Of a DNA stretch of 64,000 nucleotides, positions 29,878 through 41,899 are shown one piece after another. The stretch comes from Astrobacterium formosum. Lineage in GTDB: Bacteria > Pseudomonadota > Alphaproteobacteria > Rhizobiales > Xanthobacteraceae. The position numbers and the translations under genes are program-made. Every line of letters begins with the position of its first letter. Positions within the stretch are counted from its first letter, which is position 1. The DNA is taken from contig JAVDCA010000002.1 of assembly GCA_030848545.1 (NCBI GenBank), positions 186,001 to 250,000 of the forward strand, in the 5' to 3' direction. Under the pieces are notes generated by a model, which worked only from the letters and a program-made list of their open reading frames with translations, was not told the origin of the DNA and ran no database searches.

Positions 29878-32403
29878 TCACACCTCGACATCGTCCGGGA
29901 TCGGCACCGGCGCCACGTGCCAGATCGTGCGGCAATAGTCGCGGATCGAGCGGTCGGAGGAGAAGTAGCCCATGCGGGCGACGTTGAGGATGGACATGCG
30001 GGCCCACTGCTCCTGGTCGAGCCAGGCGCGGTCGACCTCCTCCTGGCAGTCCACATAGGAGCGATAATCGGCGAGCAGCATGTAGGGGTCGGACCACAAG
30101 AGGTTTTCCAGGACCGGCCGGAACAGTTCGCGGTCGCCGTGGGAGAAGGCGCCGCTCGCCATGGCGTCGATGCAGGCGCGCAGTTCCTCGTCGGACTGGT
30201 AGTGCTCGTAGGGGCGATAGCCGTTGGTCTGGTGGCGCTCCACTTCCTCCACCGGCATGCCGAACAGGAAGAAGTTTTCAGCCCCGACGGCGTCGCGGAT
30301 CTCAATATTGGCGCCGTCGAGAGTGCCGATGGTCAGCGCACCATTCATGGCGAACTTCATGTTGCCGGTGCCCGACGCCTCCTTGCCGGCAAGCGAGATC
30401 TGCTCAGACAGGTCGGCGCCCGGGAAGATGTTCTGACTGCGCTTGACGTTGTAGCCCGGGATGAAGACGACGCGCAGCCGTCCGGCCGACACCGGATCGG
30501 CATTGACCACGTCGGCGACCGCATGGATGAGCTTGATGATGCGCTTGGCCATCAGGTAGCCGGGCGCGGCCTTGCCGGCGAACACCACGGTGCGGGAGGG
30601 GAAATCGCCGCCGGCCTTGAGCCGGTGATAGAGCGTGACGACGTGCAGGAGATTCAGGTGCTGGCGCTTGTATTCGTGGAAACGCTTGACCTGGACGTCG
30701 ACCAGGCTGTCGGGGTCGATGACGATGCCGGTCTTGGCGACGATCTCCGTCGCCAGACGTTCACGGTTGAAGTGCTTGACGGCGCGCCACTCCGCCCGGA
30801 AAGCCACGTCGTCGGCCATGGGCTCGAGAGCGCGCAACTGTTCGAGGTCGCGCGTCCAACCGTCGCCGATGGCGTCGGTGACGAGGCGCGACTGGCGCGG
30901 ATTGATCAGCTGGACGAAGCGGCGCGGCGTCACCCCGTTGGTCACGTTGAAGAACTTTTGCGGCCACAGCTCGTGGAAATCCTTGAGGACGTCGCGCTTC
31001 AAGAGCTCGCTGTGCAGCTCGGCGACGCCGTTGACGGCGTGGCTGCCCACGCAGGCGAGGTGCGCCATGCGCACCGAACGTTCGCCTGTTTCGTCGATCA
31101 GGGCGAGCCGGCGCATGCGCTCGACGTCGCCCGGGAATCGCAGCGACACCTCGTCGAGGAACCGGCGGTTGATCTCGTAGACGATCTCCAGGTGCCGCGG
31201 CAGCAGGCTGCCGAACATACCGACCGGCCATTTCTCCAGGGCTTCGGGCAGAAGCGTATGGTTGGTGTAGCCGGTGGTCCGGCGAGTCACCTCCCAGGCC
31301 TCTTCCCATTCCATGCCGTTCTCGTCGACCAGGATGCGCATCAATTCGGCGACGGCGAGGGCCGGATGGGTGTCGTTGAGCTGCAGGGCGTATTTGGCGT
31401 GGAAGCGGGTGAGGTCGGGGGCGGTCTGGAGATGGATGCGCACCATGTCCTGCAGCGCACAGGCGACCAGGAAATACTGCTGCTCGAGGCGCAGCTGCTT
31501 GCCCTTGGGCTGGGTATCGTCGGGATAGAGCACTTTGGAGATGGTCTCCGACGCCACCTTCTCCATGACGGCGCCGTGATAGTCGCCGGTGTTGAACGAG
31601 CCGAGGTCGAAGGAATTGACCGCCTCGGCGCTCCACAGCCGCAGCATGTTGGTGGTGTTGACCCGATAGCCGAGGATCGGCGTGTCGTAGGCGACGCCAC
31701 GCACCGTGCGGGCCGGGATCCAGCGGGCGCGGAAACGGCCCTCGTCGTCCGTGTACGCCTCGGTGTGGCCGCCGAACCCCACATCGAAGGCGATCTCGGG
31801 CCGGCGAATCTCCCATGGATTGCCCAGCCGCAGCCATTTGTCGGGCTGCTCGATCTGCCAGCCGTCGCGGATCTGCTGGTCGAACATGCCGTATTCGTAG
31901 CGGATGCCGTGGCCGGTGGCAGGAATCTGCAGGGTCGCGAGGGAATCGAGAAAGCAGGCGGCGAGGCGGCCGAGACCGCCATTGCCGAGCCCGGGCTCCT
32001 GCTCCTGTTCGAGCAGCGCCTGGAAATCGATGCCGAGCTCGGCCATCGCCTTCTTGACGGCGCTGAAGGCGCCGAGGTTGACGAGGTTGTTGCCGAGGTG
32101 CGGCCCGAGCAGGAATTCAGCCGACAGATAGCAGACCGTGCGGGCGCGCTTCTTTTGATAGAATTGCGAGGTCCGCGCCCAGCGGCCGAGCAGGTGGGCA
32201 CGCACCGTATAGGCAAGCGCCAGATACTGGTCGTTCGTGGTGGCGGTCCCGGGGAACCGCCCGAGCACCGAGAACAAATGCTCGCGGAACTCGCGCTTCC
32301 ACGCGTCCACATCGGTGTCGTGTTGCGTCTCGCCGGAGATCGCGGGGGTTTCGGTGTATTCCAGCACCAAACGATCCTTCTGTGGTGCGTTGGCCCAACG
32401 CAT
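29878..32403 (-). CDS. glgP: glycogen/starch phosphorylase
   Basis: 841-residue PLP-dependent phosphorylase that releases glucose-1-phosphate from alpha-1,4-glucans. N-terminal catalytic part with SAEFLLGPHLGNNLVNLG and GNGGLGRLAACFLDSLATL; active-site region KYALQLNDTHPALAVAEL; PLP-binding lysine in the C-terminal GTGNMKFAMNGALTIGTLDG. Full length. ATG 32403 gives a short N-terminal extension; no convincing Shine-Dalgarno is visible there. No other glycogen genes (glgA, B, C, X) lie in the window, so it stands alone here. Confidence 0.95.
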   Translation of the reverse strand: MRWANAPQKDRLVLEYTETPAISGETQHDTDVDAWKREFREHLFSVLGRFPGTATTNDQYLALAYTVRAHLLGRWARTSQFYQKKRARTVCYLSAEFLLGPHLGNNLVNLGAFSAVKKAMAELGIDFQALLEQEQEPGLGNGGLGRLAACFLDSLATLQIPATGHGIRYEYGMFDQQIRDGWQIEQPDKWLRLGNPWEIRRPEIAFDVGFGGHTEAYTDDEGRFRARWIPARTVRGVAYDTPILGYRVNTTNMLRLWSAEAVNSFDLGSFNTGDYHGAVMEKVASETISKVLYPDDTQPKGKQLRLEQQYFLVACALQDMVRIHLQTAPDLTRFHAKYALQLNDTHPALAVAELMRILVDENGMEWEEAWEVTRRTTGYTNHTLLPEALEKWPVGMFGSLLPRHLEIVYEINRRFLDEVSLRFPGDVERMRRLALIDETGERSVRMAHLACVGSHAVNGVAELHSELLKRDVLKDFHELWPQKFFNVTNGVTPRRFVQLINPRQSRLVTDAIGDGWTRDLEQLRALEPMADDVAFRAEWRAVKHFNRERLATEIVAKTGIVIDPDSLVDVQVKRFHEYKRQHLNLLHVVTLYHRLKAGGDFPSRTVVFAGKAAPGYLMAKRIIKLIHAVADVVNADPVSAGRLRVVFIPGYNVKRSQNIFPGADLSEQISLAGKEASGTGNMKFAMNGALTIGTLDGANIEIRDAVGAENFFLFGMPVEEVERHQTNGYRPYEHYQSDEELRACIDAMASGAFSHGDRELFRPVLENLLWSDPYMLLADYRSYVDCQEEVDRAWLDQEQWARMSILNVARMGYFSSDRSIRDYCRTIWHVAPVPIPDDVEV

Positions 32404-32543
32404 GCGAACGTGCCGAATACTCCATCATGTGCCGGGAGCGGATTCGCCCAGCCCTGGTGACGGCATCGGCACCGTCGTCTCCTCAAAGCATGCACCGTGC
32501 CGACAATCGCAGCGAGCGCTTAAATCAGGAGACCGCCCCAGGT

Positions 32544-33740
32544 TCAAGCGGCTCGCGGCAGACGCATCAGGCGCAGTCCGGCCAGGGTCAGGATCACGGC
32601 ACATGCCGCCAAGGGCGTGAACGCAGCCCAAGGCGCTCCTGTCAAATCCCAGATCGCGCCGCCCATGGTTGGTATCAAAACACCAAACGTATAGCTGATG
32701 GTGAACATGCCGGCTGCTGTCCTGTGAACGTCATGGGGCGGGGTGAGCGCCGCCGGCAGGGCCAGCAGGATGACGAACGACACCGCGGTGGCAAAGCCGA
32801 GCACTGCCGCGAGGACGACGACGGCGACGCCGCTCGCCACCATCAGGACGAGGAGACTCGCGCAGGCGAGGCTGCCGAACACCAGAAACGGCCAGGCGCG
32901 CCGTTCGAGCCGCTCGCCGACCCCTATGAGGATGAACGAGGCGAGCAGTTGGGCGCCGCTGATGACCCCCAGGGAGGCGCTGATGAGGTCGCCGCGTCCC
33001 TGGGCGGCCAGGTAGTCGGGCAGAAACGCGTTGGCGCCGAAATAGATGCTGTTATTGCAGGCAAACGCGATACCGAGCAGCCAGACCACCGGGTTCGTCC
33101 AGTCCGGCCATCCGCGCGGGGCGCCCGTCCTGACCCTGGGCAGCGCCGATGGCCGGGGCGCCACGGTGGCGAGCAGGACGATGGCGAGGATGACCGGGAC
33201 GGTCCACGCCACCAATGTCCACCGCCAACTTTCCCCAACGGCAGGCAGCACCAGCGGAATCGTCAACGCGGCAGTGGAAGTCGTGCCGACCAGCACGCCA
33301 TTGGTGTAGGCAGCGGTGCCGAGCCCGATACGCTTGGGCATCCAGCGGCTCACCAGCTGGGGCAGCGCCGGCTGCACGACGGCGATGCCGAGGCCCATCA
33401 CCGCGGTGGCGGCGTAGAGCGACAGGATGCCGGGCGCCACCGAGCGCAGCAGCGAACCGAACGCCGCCACCGCAAGGCCGGCCACGATGGTGATCAGCAC
33501 GCCGGCCCGGGCGACCAGGAACGAGCCCGGGATCGCCGCGACCGCGAAGGTCAGGAGCGGCAGCGACACCAGAAGCCCGACCTCGGCCTCGGCGAGATGG
33601 AGATCGTCGTGGATGGCACGCAGAAGCGGCGGCACGGCGAGCAGCGGCAGGCGCGTCGCCGCGCCGATCATCCACAACAGGACCAGTCGGAGAGCGAACT
33701 GGCCCGGCGGCGAGATGGCGTCGGGAGAAGGAGACATCAT
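32544..33740 (-). CDS. MFS transporter (CynX/NimT-like)
   Basis: About 398 residues, twelve hydrophobic segments, 6+6 arrangement typical of the major facilitator superfamily. The N-terminal half shows LLAVPPLLRAIHDDLHLAEAE and SFLVARAGVL; the second half WLLGIAFACNNSIYFGANAF resembles the cyanate/nitroimidazole (CynX/NimT) branch. Start is uncertain: adjacent ATGs at 33740 and 33737, neither with a strong ribosome binding site. Upstream of it lies the divergent ATP synthase operon. Substrate unknown. Confidence 0.85.
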   Translation of the reverse strand: MMSPSPDAISPPGQFALRLVLLWMIGAATRLPLLAVPPLLRAIHDDLHLAEAEVGLLVSLPLLTFAVAAIPGSFLVARAGVLITIVAGLAVAAFGSLLRSVAPGILSLYAATAVMGLGIAVVQPALPQLVSRWMPKRIGLGTAAYTNGVLVGTTSTAALTIPLVLPAVGESWRWTLVAWTVPVILAIVLLATVAPRPSALPRVRTGAPRGWPDWTNPVVWLLGIAFACNNSIYFGANAFLPDYLAAQGRGDLISASLGVISGAQLLASFILIGVGERLERRAWPFLVFGSLACASLLVLMVASGVAVVVLAAVLGFATAVSFVILLALPAALTPPHDVHRTAAGMFTISYTFGVLIPTMGGAIWDLTGAPWAAFTPLAACAVILTLAGLRLMRLPRAA

Positions 33741-34047
33741 GCCATGGACGTGAGTGTTGCCACGCCACGCTGCCCGAGCCATCGGCGGCGCGCAAGCGGC
33801 ATGGTGGCGGACCAGCGCCGCGCAACCAAACCCACTCCTACATTAGTCGCGTCTCAGCGGTCGTTCGTCGTGTTGCGCGGGCGGTAGCGGTGTGTTAGGC
33901 CACAGCCGCGTTTTCGATGGCGCGGGCGGTTTTCCTGCGCCCGGAAACATTGGGATTCCCAGAGGGTTCCAGCTGGGGGTTGCAACGGCAGCGGTATTGT
34001 TCGCCGCGGGTCGGACGACAATAATCGCCAGACGGGTGGGCGCGAGA
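33741..34047. promoter_or_regulatory. 307-bp divergent region upstream of the ATP synthase operon
   Basis: Between the leftward MFS gene and rightward atpH. It should contain the main promoter of atpHAGDC. The reading frame of atpH is open upstream to 33892, but translation there is Gly/Arg-rich and unlike AtpH. No clear -35/-10 pair can be assigned by eye. Confidence 0.4.
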
Positions 34048-34608
34048 GTGGCAGGCGAAGATTTGAGGATCTCCGGCATGGCCGGTCGCTATGCGACCGC
34101 CTTGTTCGAACTTGCCGTCGAGGCGAACGCCATCGACTCCGTCAGCACCGATCTCGGTCGGCTCGATGGCCTGATCGTCGGCAACCCCGACCTGACGCGG
34201 CTCGTGCGCAGCCCCGTCTTCTCCTCCGAGGACCAGCTCAGGGCCCTGTCGGCGGTGCTCGACAAGATCGCCATCACGGGCCTTGCCGCCCGTTTCCTCA
34301 AGTTGGTCACGTCCAACCGGCGCCTGTTCGCGGTGCGTGACATGATCCGCGCCTACCGGGCCCTCGTCGCCCGCCACAGGGGCGAGGTGTCGGCCCGCGT
34401 CACGGTCGCCGAGATGCCGAGCGACAAGCGCGTCGCCGAGATCAAGGACGCCCTCAAGACCGTGACCGGCAAGGATGTCGCCCTCGACATTTCGGTCGAG
34501 CCTTCGATCATCGGCGGGCTGATCGTCCAGCTCGGCAGCCGGATGGTCGACGCCTCACTGCGCACCAAGCTCAACGCGATCAAGCACGCCATGAAAGAGG
34601 TCGGCTGA
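34048..34608 (+). CDS. atpH: F0F1 ATP synthase subunit delta
   Basis: 186-residue peripheral-stalk subunit linking F1 to the b subunits of F0. Typical motifs: [20 protein letters not shown] near the N-terminus and [20 protein letters not shown] near the C-terminus. GTG 34048 is preferred over ATG 34078 because it yields [16 protein letters not shown], matching the N-terminus (AAED..SG.AGRYA) usual in Rhizobiales, and the family length of 186. First gene of atpHAGDC; its stop overlaps the atpA start by one base (TGATG). Confidence 0.93.
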   Translation: MAGEDLRISGMAGRYATALFELAVEANAIDSVSTDLGRLDGLIVGNPDLTRLVRSPVFSSEDQLRALSAVLDKIAITGLAARFLKLVTSNRRLFAVRDMIRAYRALVARHRGEVSARVTVAEMPSDKRVAEIKDALKTVTGKDVALDISVEPSIIGGLIVQLGSRMVDASLRTKLNAIKHAMKEVG

Positions 34609-36137
34609 TGGACATCCGCGCCGCAGAAATCTCCGCGATTCTGAAAGAGCAGATTCAGAATTTCGGGCAGGAGTCGGAAGTCACCGAGGTCGGCCAGGTG
34701 CTCTCCGTCGGCGATGGCATCGCCCGCGTCTACGGCCTCGACAATTGCCAGGCCGGCGAGATGGTCGAGTTCGAGAACGGCGTGCGCGGCATGGCGCTCA
34801 ATCTCGAAATCGACAATGTCGGCATCGTGATCTTCGGCAACGACCGCGAGATCAAGGAAGGCCAGACCGTCAAGCGCACCCGCGCCATCGTCGACGTCCC
34901 GGTGGGCAAGGGCCTTTTGGGCCGCGTCGTCGACGCGCTCGGCAACCCGATCGACGGCAAGGGCCCGATCGTCGCCGACCACCGCGCCCGCGTCGACGTC
35001 AAGGCGCCCGGCATCATTCCGCGCAAGTCGGTGCACGAACCCATGGCGACGGGGCTCAAGGCCATCGACGCCCTGATCCCGATCGGCCGCGGCCAGCGCG
35101 AACTCGTGATCGGCGACCGCCAGACCGGCAAGACCGCCATCATCCTCGACACCATCCTCAACCAGAAGCCGCTCAACGCCCAGGACGACGAGAAGGTCAA
35201 GCTCTACTGCGTCTACGTCGCCGTCGGACAGAAGCGCTCGACCGTCGCCCAGTTCGTCAAGGTCCTGGAAGACAACGGCGCCCTCGACTACTCGATCGTG
35301 ATCGCGGCGACCGCCTCCGACCCGGCCCCGATGCAGTATCTCGCGCCGTTCTCGGGCTGCACCATGGGCGAGTACTTCCGCGACAACGGCATGCACGCGG
35401 TCATCTTCTACGACGACCTGTCCAAGCAGGCGGTCGCCTACCGGCAGATGTCGCTGCTGCTGCGCCGTCCTCCCGGTCGCGAGGCCTATCCGGGTGACGT
35501 CTTCTACCTGCATTCGCGCCTGCTCGAGCGCGCCGCCAAGATGAATGACGACAACAAGGCGGGATCGCTCACCGCCCTGCCGGTCATCGAGACGCAGGCC
35601 AACGACGTCTCGGCCTACATTCCGACCAATGTCATCTCGATCACCGACGGCCAGATCTTCCTGGAGACCGACCTGTTCTACCAGGGCGTCCGCCCGGCGG
35701 TGAATGTCGGCCTCTCGGTGTCGCGCGTCGGCTCCTCGGCACAGACCAAGGCGATGAAGAAGGTCGCCGGCAAGATCAAGGGCGAGCTCGCCCAGTACCG
35801 CGAAATGGCAGCCTTCGCGCAGTTCGGCTCCGACCTCGACGCGACGACCCAGCGCCTCCTCAACCGCGGCGCCCGCCTGACCGAGCTCCTCAAGCAGCCG
35901 CAGTTCTCGCCCCTGAAGATGGAAGAGCAGGTCTGCGTGATCTGGGCCGGCACCAACGGCTATCTGGATCCGCTGGCGGTCAACCGCGTGCGCGCCTTCG
36001 AGGACGGACTTTTGTCCATGCTGCGCGGCTCGCATCCGGACATCCTCGAATCGATCCGCGCCTCGCGCGACCTCGACGACGCGACGGCGGCCAAGCTCAA
36101 GGCGGCGGTCGACACCTACGCCAAGACGTTCGCATGA
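34608..36137 (+). CDS. atpA: F0F1 ATP synthase subunit alpha
   Basis: 509-residue regulatory nucleotide-binding subunit, three copies per F1. N-terminal [20 protein letters not shown], Walker [10 protein letters not shown], and the arginine finger region [23 protein letters not shown] 34608 overlaps the atpH stop. Full length. Unusually, a 91-bp palindromic repeat separates it from atpG. Confidence 0.97.
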   Translation: MDIRAAEISAILKEQIQNFGQESEVTEVGQVLSVGDGIARVYGLDNCQAGEMVEFENGVRGMALNLEIDNVGIVIFGNDREIKEGQTVKRTRAIVDVPVGKGLLGRVVDALGNPIDGKGPIVADHRARVDVKAPGIIPRKSVHEPMATGLKAIDALIPIGRGQRELVIGDRQTGKTAIILDTILNQKPLNAQDDEKVKLYCVYVAVGQKRSTVAQFVKVLEDNGALDYSIVIAATASDPAPMQYLAPFSGCTMGEYFRDNGMHAVIFYDDLSKQAVAYRQMSLLLRRPPGREAYPGDVFYLHSRLLERAAKMNDDNKAGSLTALPVIETQANDVSAYIPTNVISITDGQIFLETDLFYQGVRPAVNVGLSVSRVGSSAQTKAMKKVAGKIKGELAQYREMAAFAQFGSDLDATTQRLLNRGARLTELLKQPQFSPLKMEEQVCVIWAGTNGYLDPLAVNRVRAFEDGLLSMLRGSHPDILESIRASRDLDDATAAKLKAAVDTYAKTFA

Positions 36138-36145
36138 TTGTTCTT

Positions 36146-36236
36146 CGTCATGGCCGGGCTCGTCCCGGCCATCCACGTCTTCGACGTGGACCGCCCGGTA
36201 AGACGTGGATGCCCGGCACAAGGCCGGGCATGACGA
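36146..36236. repeat. palindromic intergenic repeat, family A copy 4
   Basis: About 91 bp, CGTCATGGCCGGGCTCGTCC at one end and AAGGCCGGGCATGACGAG at the other, inverted to each other. It fills most of the atpA-atpG gap inside the ATP synthase operon. Confidence 0.9.
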
Positions 36237-36256
36237 GTGTGAGAGCCTGAGACCCC

Positions 36257-38577
<2,321 letters not shown>

Positions 38578-38621
38578 CGACACTCGGCCGCGCTGCACCG
38601 TCACCCGGATCGGTTTGAACC

Positions 38622-39020
38622 ATGGCGACCTTCCACTTCGATCTCGTTTCGCCGGAAAAGCTCCTGTTCTCGGGCGACGTCACCCAGGTGGACGTGCCGG
38701 GCCAGGAAGGCGATTTCGGCGTCTTCGCCGGCCACGCGCCGTTCGTCGCGATGATGAAGCCCGGCGTGCTGACGGTCTACGGCGACGGCACGCGGCAGCG
38801 CATCGTCGTCCAGGGCGGCTTCGCCGAAGTCGGCCCGACCGGCCTGACCGTGCTCGCCGACGACGCGACCCCGGTCGAGGAGATCGATTCAGCGACGCTC
38901 ACGCAGGCCATCAAGGACGCCGAGGAAGACGTCTCCGACGCCGCCGACCCGGCTTCCCTCGACACCGCCAAGACCCGGCTCGAGCATCTCAAGACGCTCA
39001 AGAGCGCGCTGGGGCATTGA
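38622..39020 (+). CDS. atpC: F0F1 ATP synthase subunit epsilon
   Basis: 132 residues: N-terminal beta-sandwich (MATFHFDLVSPEKLLFSGDV, GDFGVFAGHAPFVAMMKPGV) and C-terminal helical pair. The C-terminal half is moderately acidic (DAEEDVSDAADPASLDTAKT). Last gene of atpHAGDC; a hairpin follows about 55 bp downstream. Couples central stalk rotation and inhibits hydrolysis in many bacteria. Confidence 0.95.
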   Translation: MATFHFDLVSPEKLLFSGDVTQVDVPGQEGDFGVFAGHAPFVAMMKPGVLTVYGDGTRQRIVVQGGFAEVGPTGLTVLADDATPVEEIDSATLTQAIKDAEEDVSDAADPASLDTAKTRLEHLKTLKSALGH

Positions 39021-39076
39021 GGAAAAGCTATTTTTGCCCGCTCTTGCCACTCGTCACGGGTGGCGGCACTGCTGAT

Positions 39077-39097
39077 CCGCCTTTAGGCGGTTTCATT
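39077..39097 (+). terminator. candidate intrinsic terminator after atpHAGDC
   Basis: CCGCCTTTAGGCGG (39077-39090) forms a 5-6 bp stem with a tight loop followed by TTTCATT, 57 bp after the atpC stop. Short but well placed to end the ATP synthase transcript before the convergent DUF6338-like gene. Confidence 0.5.
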
Positions 39098-39224
39098 GGG
39101 CTGGTCGTTTGGACCGGCCGAACTCCGGCGCGGTCATGTTTGTCCGGAGTTGGGAGCGGCCGGATTCCCCAATCCATGCCTATGGCAGGACGATGATCAG
39201 GCGGAGGCTTTCTGTCGTCGGTCA

Positions 39225-39830
39225 TCAAGGGTTCTCCGTACTTCCAGCCAGCAACTCCACGAAATGATAGTCGTCCGGTCTCAGAATAATCCCCCTGGAA
39301 TCTGGAACCGGCGCGACAAACCTGCCCTCCGAATCAAGAGTCCAAAGTGTTTCGAGATATATGTGCCCCGATGCTGGGTGCAACCCAGCATAAGAAGCAC
39401 GACCATAGTAGCCGCCGAAGCGACGGCCGTCCTTGAGGTGCACGATCACGAATACCTGTTCGCGACGCAAGAAGAAGTCGTCCCAGCCATTGCGTGCCTG
39501 GTTAAGGATCAGGTCCCAACTCTGCAGCAGACGCAGCAACCCTTTCACCATGAACGGCCATGCGGTCGGCAGGAGAACGAGGGTCGCGAGGAGAAGGACG
39601 TAGAGAAGCCATGGACTGTTGGGCCAAAGAACAAAAACGAGGGGCCCACTGATCATCGCATTAAGAGTCCCGAACCCAATTGCCTCCACCAGTTCGTCTT
39701 TGAGCGGCCGGTAGTCACTCGGAACGATCAGGCGCCACACCCGAAGTGAAATGAACCCGGGCAAGGCAAACAAGACGAAGAATGACAGTTTCGTCCAATC
39801 GAACTGCTCCAGTAGTGCTTTGAGCTCCAT
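39225..39830 (-). CDS. DUF6338-like membrane-anchored protein
   Basis: 201 residues. N-terminal helix SFFVLFALPGFISLRVWRLI, two more hydrophobic helices (GFGTLNAMISGPLVFVLW and LLYVLLLATLVLLPTAWPFM), then a soluble domain with VFVIVHLKDGRRFGGYYGRA, SGHIYLETLW and a short C-terminus ending in RPDDYHFVELL. This arrangement fits DUF6338 as I recall it; function unknown, sometimes near defence or phage genes. Its base composition is visibly less GC-rich than neighbouring genes, suggesting horizontal gain. It sits between atpC and rppH, convergent with the atp operon. Confidence 0.72.
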   Translation of the reverse strand: MELKALLEQFDWTKLSFFVLFALPGFISLRVWRLIVPSDYRPLKDELVEAIGFGTLNAMISGPLVFVLWPNSPWLLYVLLLATLVLLPTAWPFMVKGLLRLLQSWDLILNQARNGWDDFFLRREQVFVIVHLKDGRRFGGYYGRASYAGLHPASGHIYLETLWTLDSEGRFVAPVPDSRGIILRPDDYHFVELLAGSTENP

Positions 39831-39869
39831 GGCCTCGCCCGGCGCATAATAAGCTGGGAGAAAATACCA

Positions 39870-40373
39870 TCATTGCGCGAACTTGGCGAACTCCTTCACC
39901 ACCCGCTCGTAGACGCCGCGCTTGAACGGCACGACCAGGTCGGGGAGTTCCTCGATCGCCGCCCACCGCCACTGCACGAATTCCGGTCTATGGGCGCCAC
40001 CGCCAGGGGTGAGGATATCGATCTCACGCTCGTCGCCGGTGAAGCCCAGCGCGAACCATTTCTGCGTCTGGCCGCGGTAACGGCCCTTCCAGGCCTGGCC
40101 GACGAGCGCGCGCGGAATGTCGTAGGTGAGCCAGTCGTCGACGGCGCCGAGACGTTCGACCGAGCGGATGCTGGTCTCCTCGTAGAGCTCGCGCAGCGCG
40201 CACGCGAAGGTGTCCTCGTCGTGGTCGAGGCCGCCCTGCGGCATCTGCCAGGCGTGGACGAGGTCGACGTGCTCGGGGCCTTCGGTGCGGCGACCGACGA
40301 AGACGAGGCCGTCGCGGTTGAACACCGCCGTGCCGACGCACGGCCGATAGGGAAGATCTTCGAAGCGGGTCAT
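39870..40373 (-). CDS. rppH: RNA pyrophosphohydrolase (Nudix)
   Basis: 167-residue Nudix hydrolase that removes pyrophosphate from 5' triphosphate RNA to trigger decay. The Nudix box G-x5-E-x7-REL-x-EE is intact in [21 protein letters not shown]-terminal [20 protein letters not shown] and QMPQGG are family typical, as is the C-terminal basic helix [16 protein letters not shown] 40373 ([14 protein letters not shown]) is chosen on homology; ATG 40391 is an in-frame alternative. Followed by the YibQ-like gene upstream on the same strand. Confidence 0.92.
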   Translation of the reverse strand: MTRFEDLPYRPCVGTAVFNRDGLVFVGRRTEGPEHVDLVHAWQMPQGGLDHDEDTFACALRELYEETSIRSVERLGAVDDWLTYDIPRALVGQAWKGRYRGQTQKWFALGFTGDEREIDILTPGGGAHRPEFVQWRWAAIEELPDLVVPFKRGVYERVVKEFAKFAQ

Positions 40374-40504
40374 GGGAGGCCTACGGATCATGACGGCGCG
40401 CATATGCTCGCGTGCCACCTTGGACAATTCCGCCGTCATCCATAGTGCGATGCCGGCCACAAAGCGAGGGGCCGGGCCAGCCGACTGGGCGCGGATTATT
40501 CGCC

Positions 40505-41680
40505 TCAGGTCGCCGATTTGGGCTTGGTCACGATGGCGGTGATCGGCACCAGGACGAAGCCGCGGTCCCCGACCGATTTTGCCCATTGGGAGAGGCGCTC
40601 GATGGACACCGGCAGGGCCGTCGCCACACCGACCGCGGCGCCGTTCTCGCGCGCGGTCGCTTCCAGGCGGACCAGGGCGCGGTCGATTTCCGGCGGCGTC
40701 GGCACGATGTCGATCGCGATGTCCGACTTGACGAAGGGCAGGCTGTTGGCGCCTGCGATCTGGCTGGCGAGGCTACGCGGCGACGAGCCGTCGTCCACAA
40801 ACAGGAGACCGCGCTTGGCGGTTTCACGCAGCACCGGGGCGAGCGCGCCCTCGGTCGCGGTGAAGCGCGCCCCCATGAAGTTGGCGACCCCCACATAGCC
40901 CTGCATCCGGCTCATCAGCCATTGCATGCGATCCACATTCTGGTCGGGCGAGAGCGTCGTGAGCAGGGTCTGGGGTCCCGGGTCGTTGTCCGGATAGTCG
41001 AACGGCTCCATGGGCACCTGGAGCAGCAGTTCGTGTCCCTCGCCGCGGGCGCGGCCGGCCAGACGGCCGAGGTCGCCCCCATAGGGCGAGAACGCGAAGG
41101 TGACCGCAGCCGGCAGTTTCGCCATCGCCTCCGCGGTCGTGCTGGCGCTGATGCCGAGACCGCCGACCACCACCGCGATGCGGGGCCGATCGGCCTTGTC
41201 GGGCGCGATCGCCGCCGTGCCCGCATAGGCGGTCATCACTTTGGTGCCGTCGAGGCCGATGCGGGGAATCTTGCCGTGCCGCGAGGTCTCCAGGAGCTTG
41301 CTGTCGACCGTCGGCGTCTTGCCCCCGCTTTCGGAGGGCACCTGGACGTCCTGGGTCTTGCCGCTGGAGCCATCGATGATCGTGATGGTCTGGGTACCGG
41401 CGGCTGCGGGCGGTGTCGCGGGCTGGCTGGGCGCGGCCGCCTCCGGGCCGGGTTTCGCGTCGGCGCCGGCCTCCGGCTTGGCGGCGGCGGGCAGCTCCGG
41501 AAGCGCGACCACCACCATGGGCTCGCTCCCCATGGGGTCCTTCATGACCGCCGCCCATAGCACGAAGACGGCAAGGAAAAAGCCGAACACCCCCACCATC
41601 ACGGCCGAGGTGATGGGCGGCATTTTCAGGCGTCGGCGCTTCTTGCTCTGGCCGAGGGGGGCGCTCAATTCATCCGCCAC
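40505..41680 (-). CDS. divergent polysaccharide deacetylase family protein (YibQ/DUF610)
   Basis: 391 residues. N-terminal basic region and one membrane helix ([20 protein letters not shown]), a long Ala/Pro-rich linker, then a divergent NodB-like deacetylase domain from about residue 165 ([70 protein letters not shown]). Periplasmic, likely acting on envelope polysaccharide. GTG 41680 is chosen: GAGGG lies 8 nt upstream and it yields [14 protein letters not shown], a common start in relatives; GTG 41689 is possible. Neighbour of ctpA and envC, both cell-wall genes, as in other alphaproteobacteria. Confidence 0.88.
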   Translation of the reverse strand: MADELSAPLGQSKKRRRLKMPPITSAVMVGVFGFFLAVFVLWAAVMKDPMGSEPMVVVALPELPAAAKPEAGADAKPGPEAAAPSQPATPPAAAGTQTITIIDGSSGKTQDVQVPSESGGKTPTVDSKLLETSRHGKIPRIGLDGTKVMTAYAGTAAIAPDKADRPRIAVVVGGLGISASTTAEAMAKLPAAVTFAFSPYGGDLGRLAGRARGEGHELLLQVPMEPFDYPDNDPGPQTLLTTLSPDQNVDRMQWLMSRMQGYVGVANFMGARFTATEGALAPVLRETAKRGLLFVDDGSSPRSLASQIAGANSLPFVKSDIAIDIVPTPPEIDRALVRLEATARENGAAVGVATALPVSIERLSQWAKSVGDRGFVLVPITAIVTKPKSAT

Positions 41681-41797
41681 GGCCCGCACCCTCGCGAATC
41701 ATCTGCGAATTCTAACACAGGCATGGCCGTCCCCGCCGGTTGCCGGCGCCGGAATCGAAACGGGGCCGCCGCGGCGGCCCCGTTGGAACCTGTTCCT

Positions 41798-41886
41798 CGT
41801 CATCGCGAGGAGGCGAAGCCGACGAAGCGATCCAGCCCTTTCTTTGCGGCCCTGGATTGCTTCGCCCTGCGGGCTCGCAATGACGG
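41798..41886. repeat. palindromic intergenic repeat, family C copy 1
   Basis: About 89 bp from CGTCATCGCGAGGAGGCGAA to GCGGGCTCGCAATGACGG, with internal GCGATCCAGCCC/CTGGATTGC arms. Lies between ctpA and the YibQ gene. The second copy is at 62189-62271 over the start of soxX. Confidence 0.88.
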
Positions 41887-41899
41887 GGCCGCACAAGGA

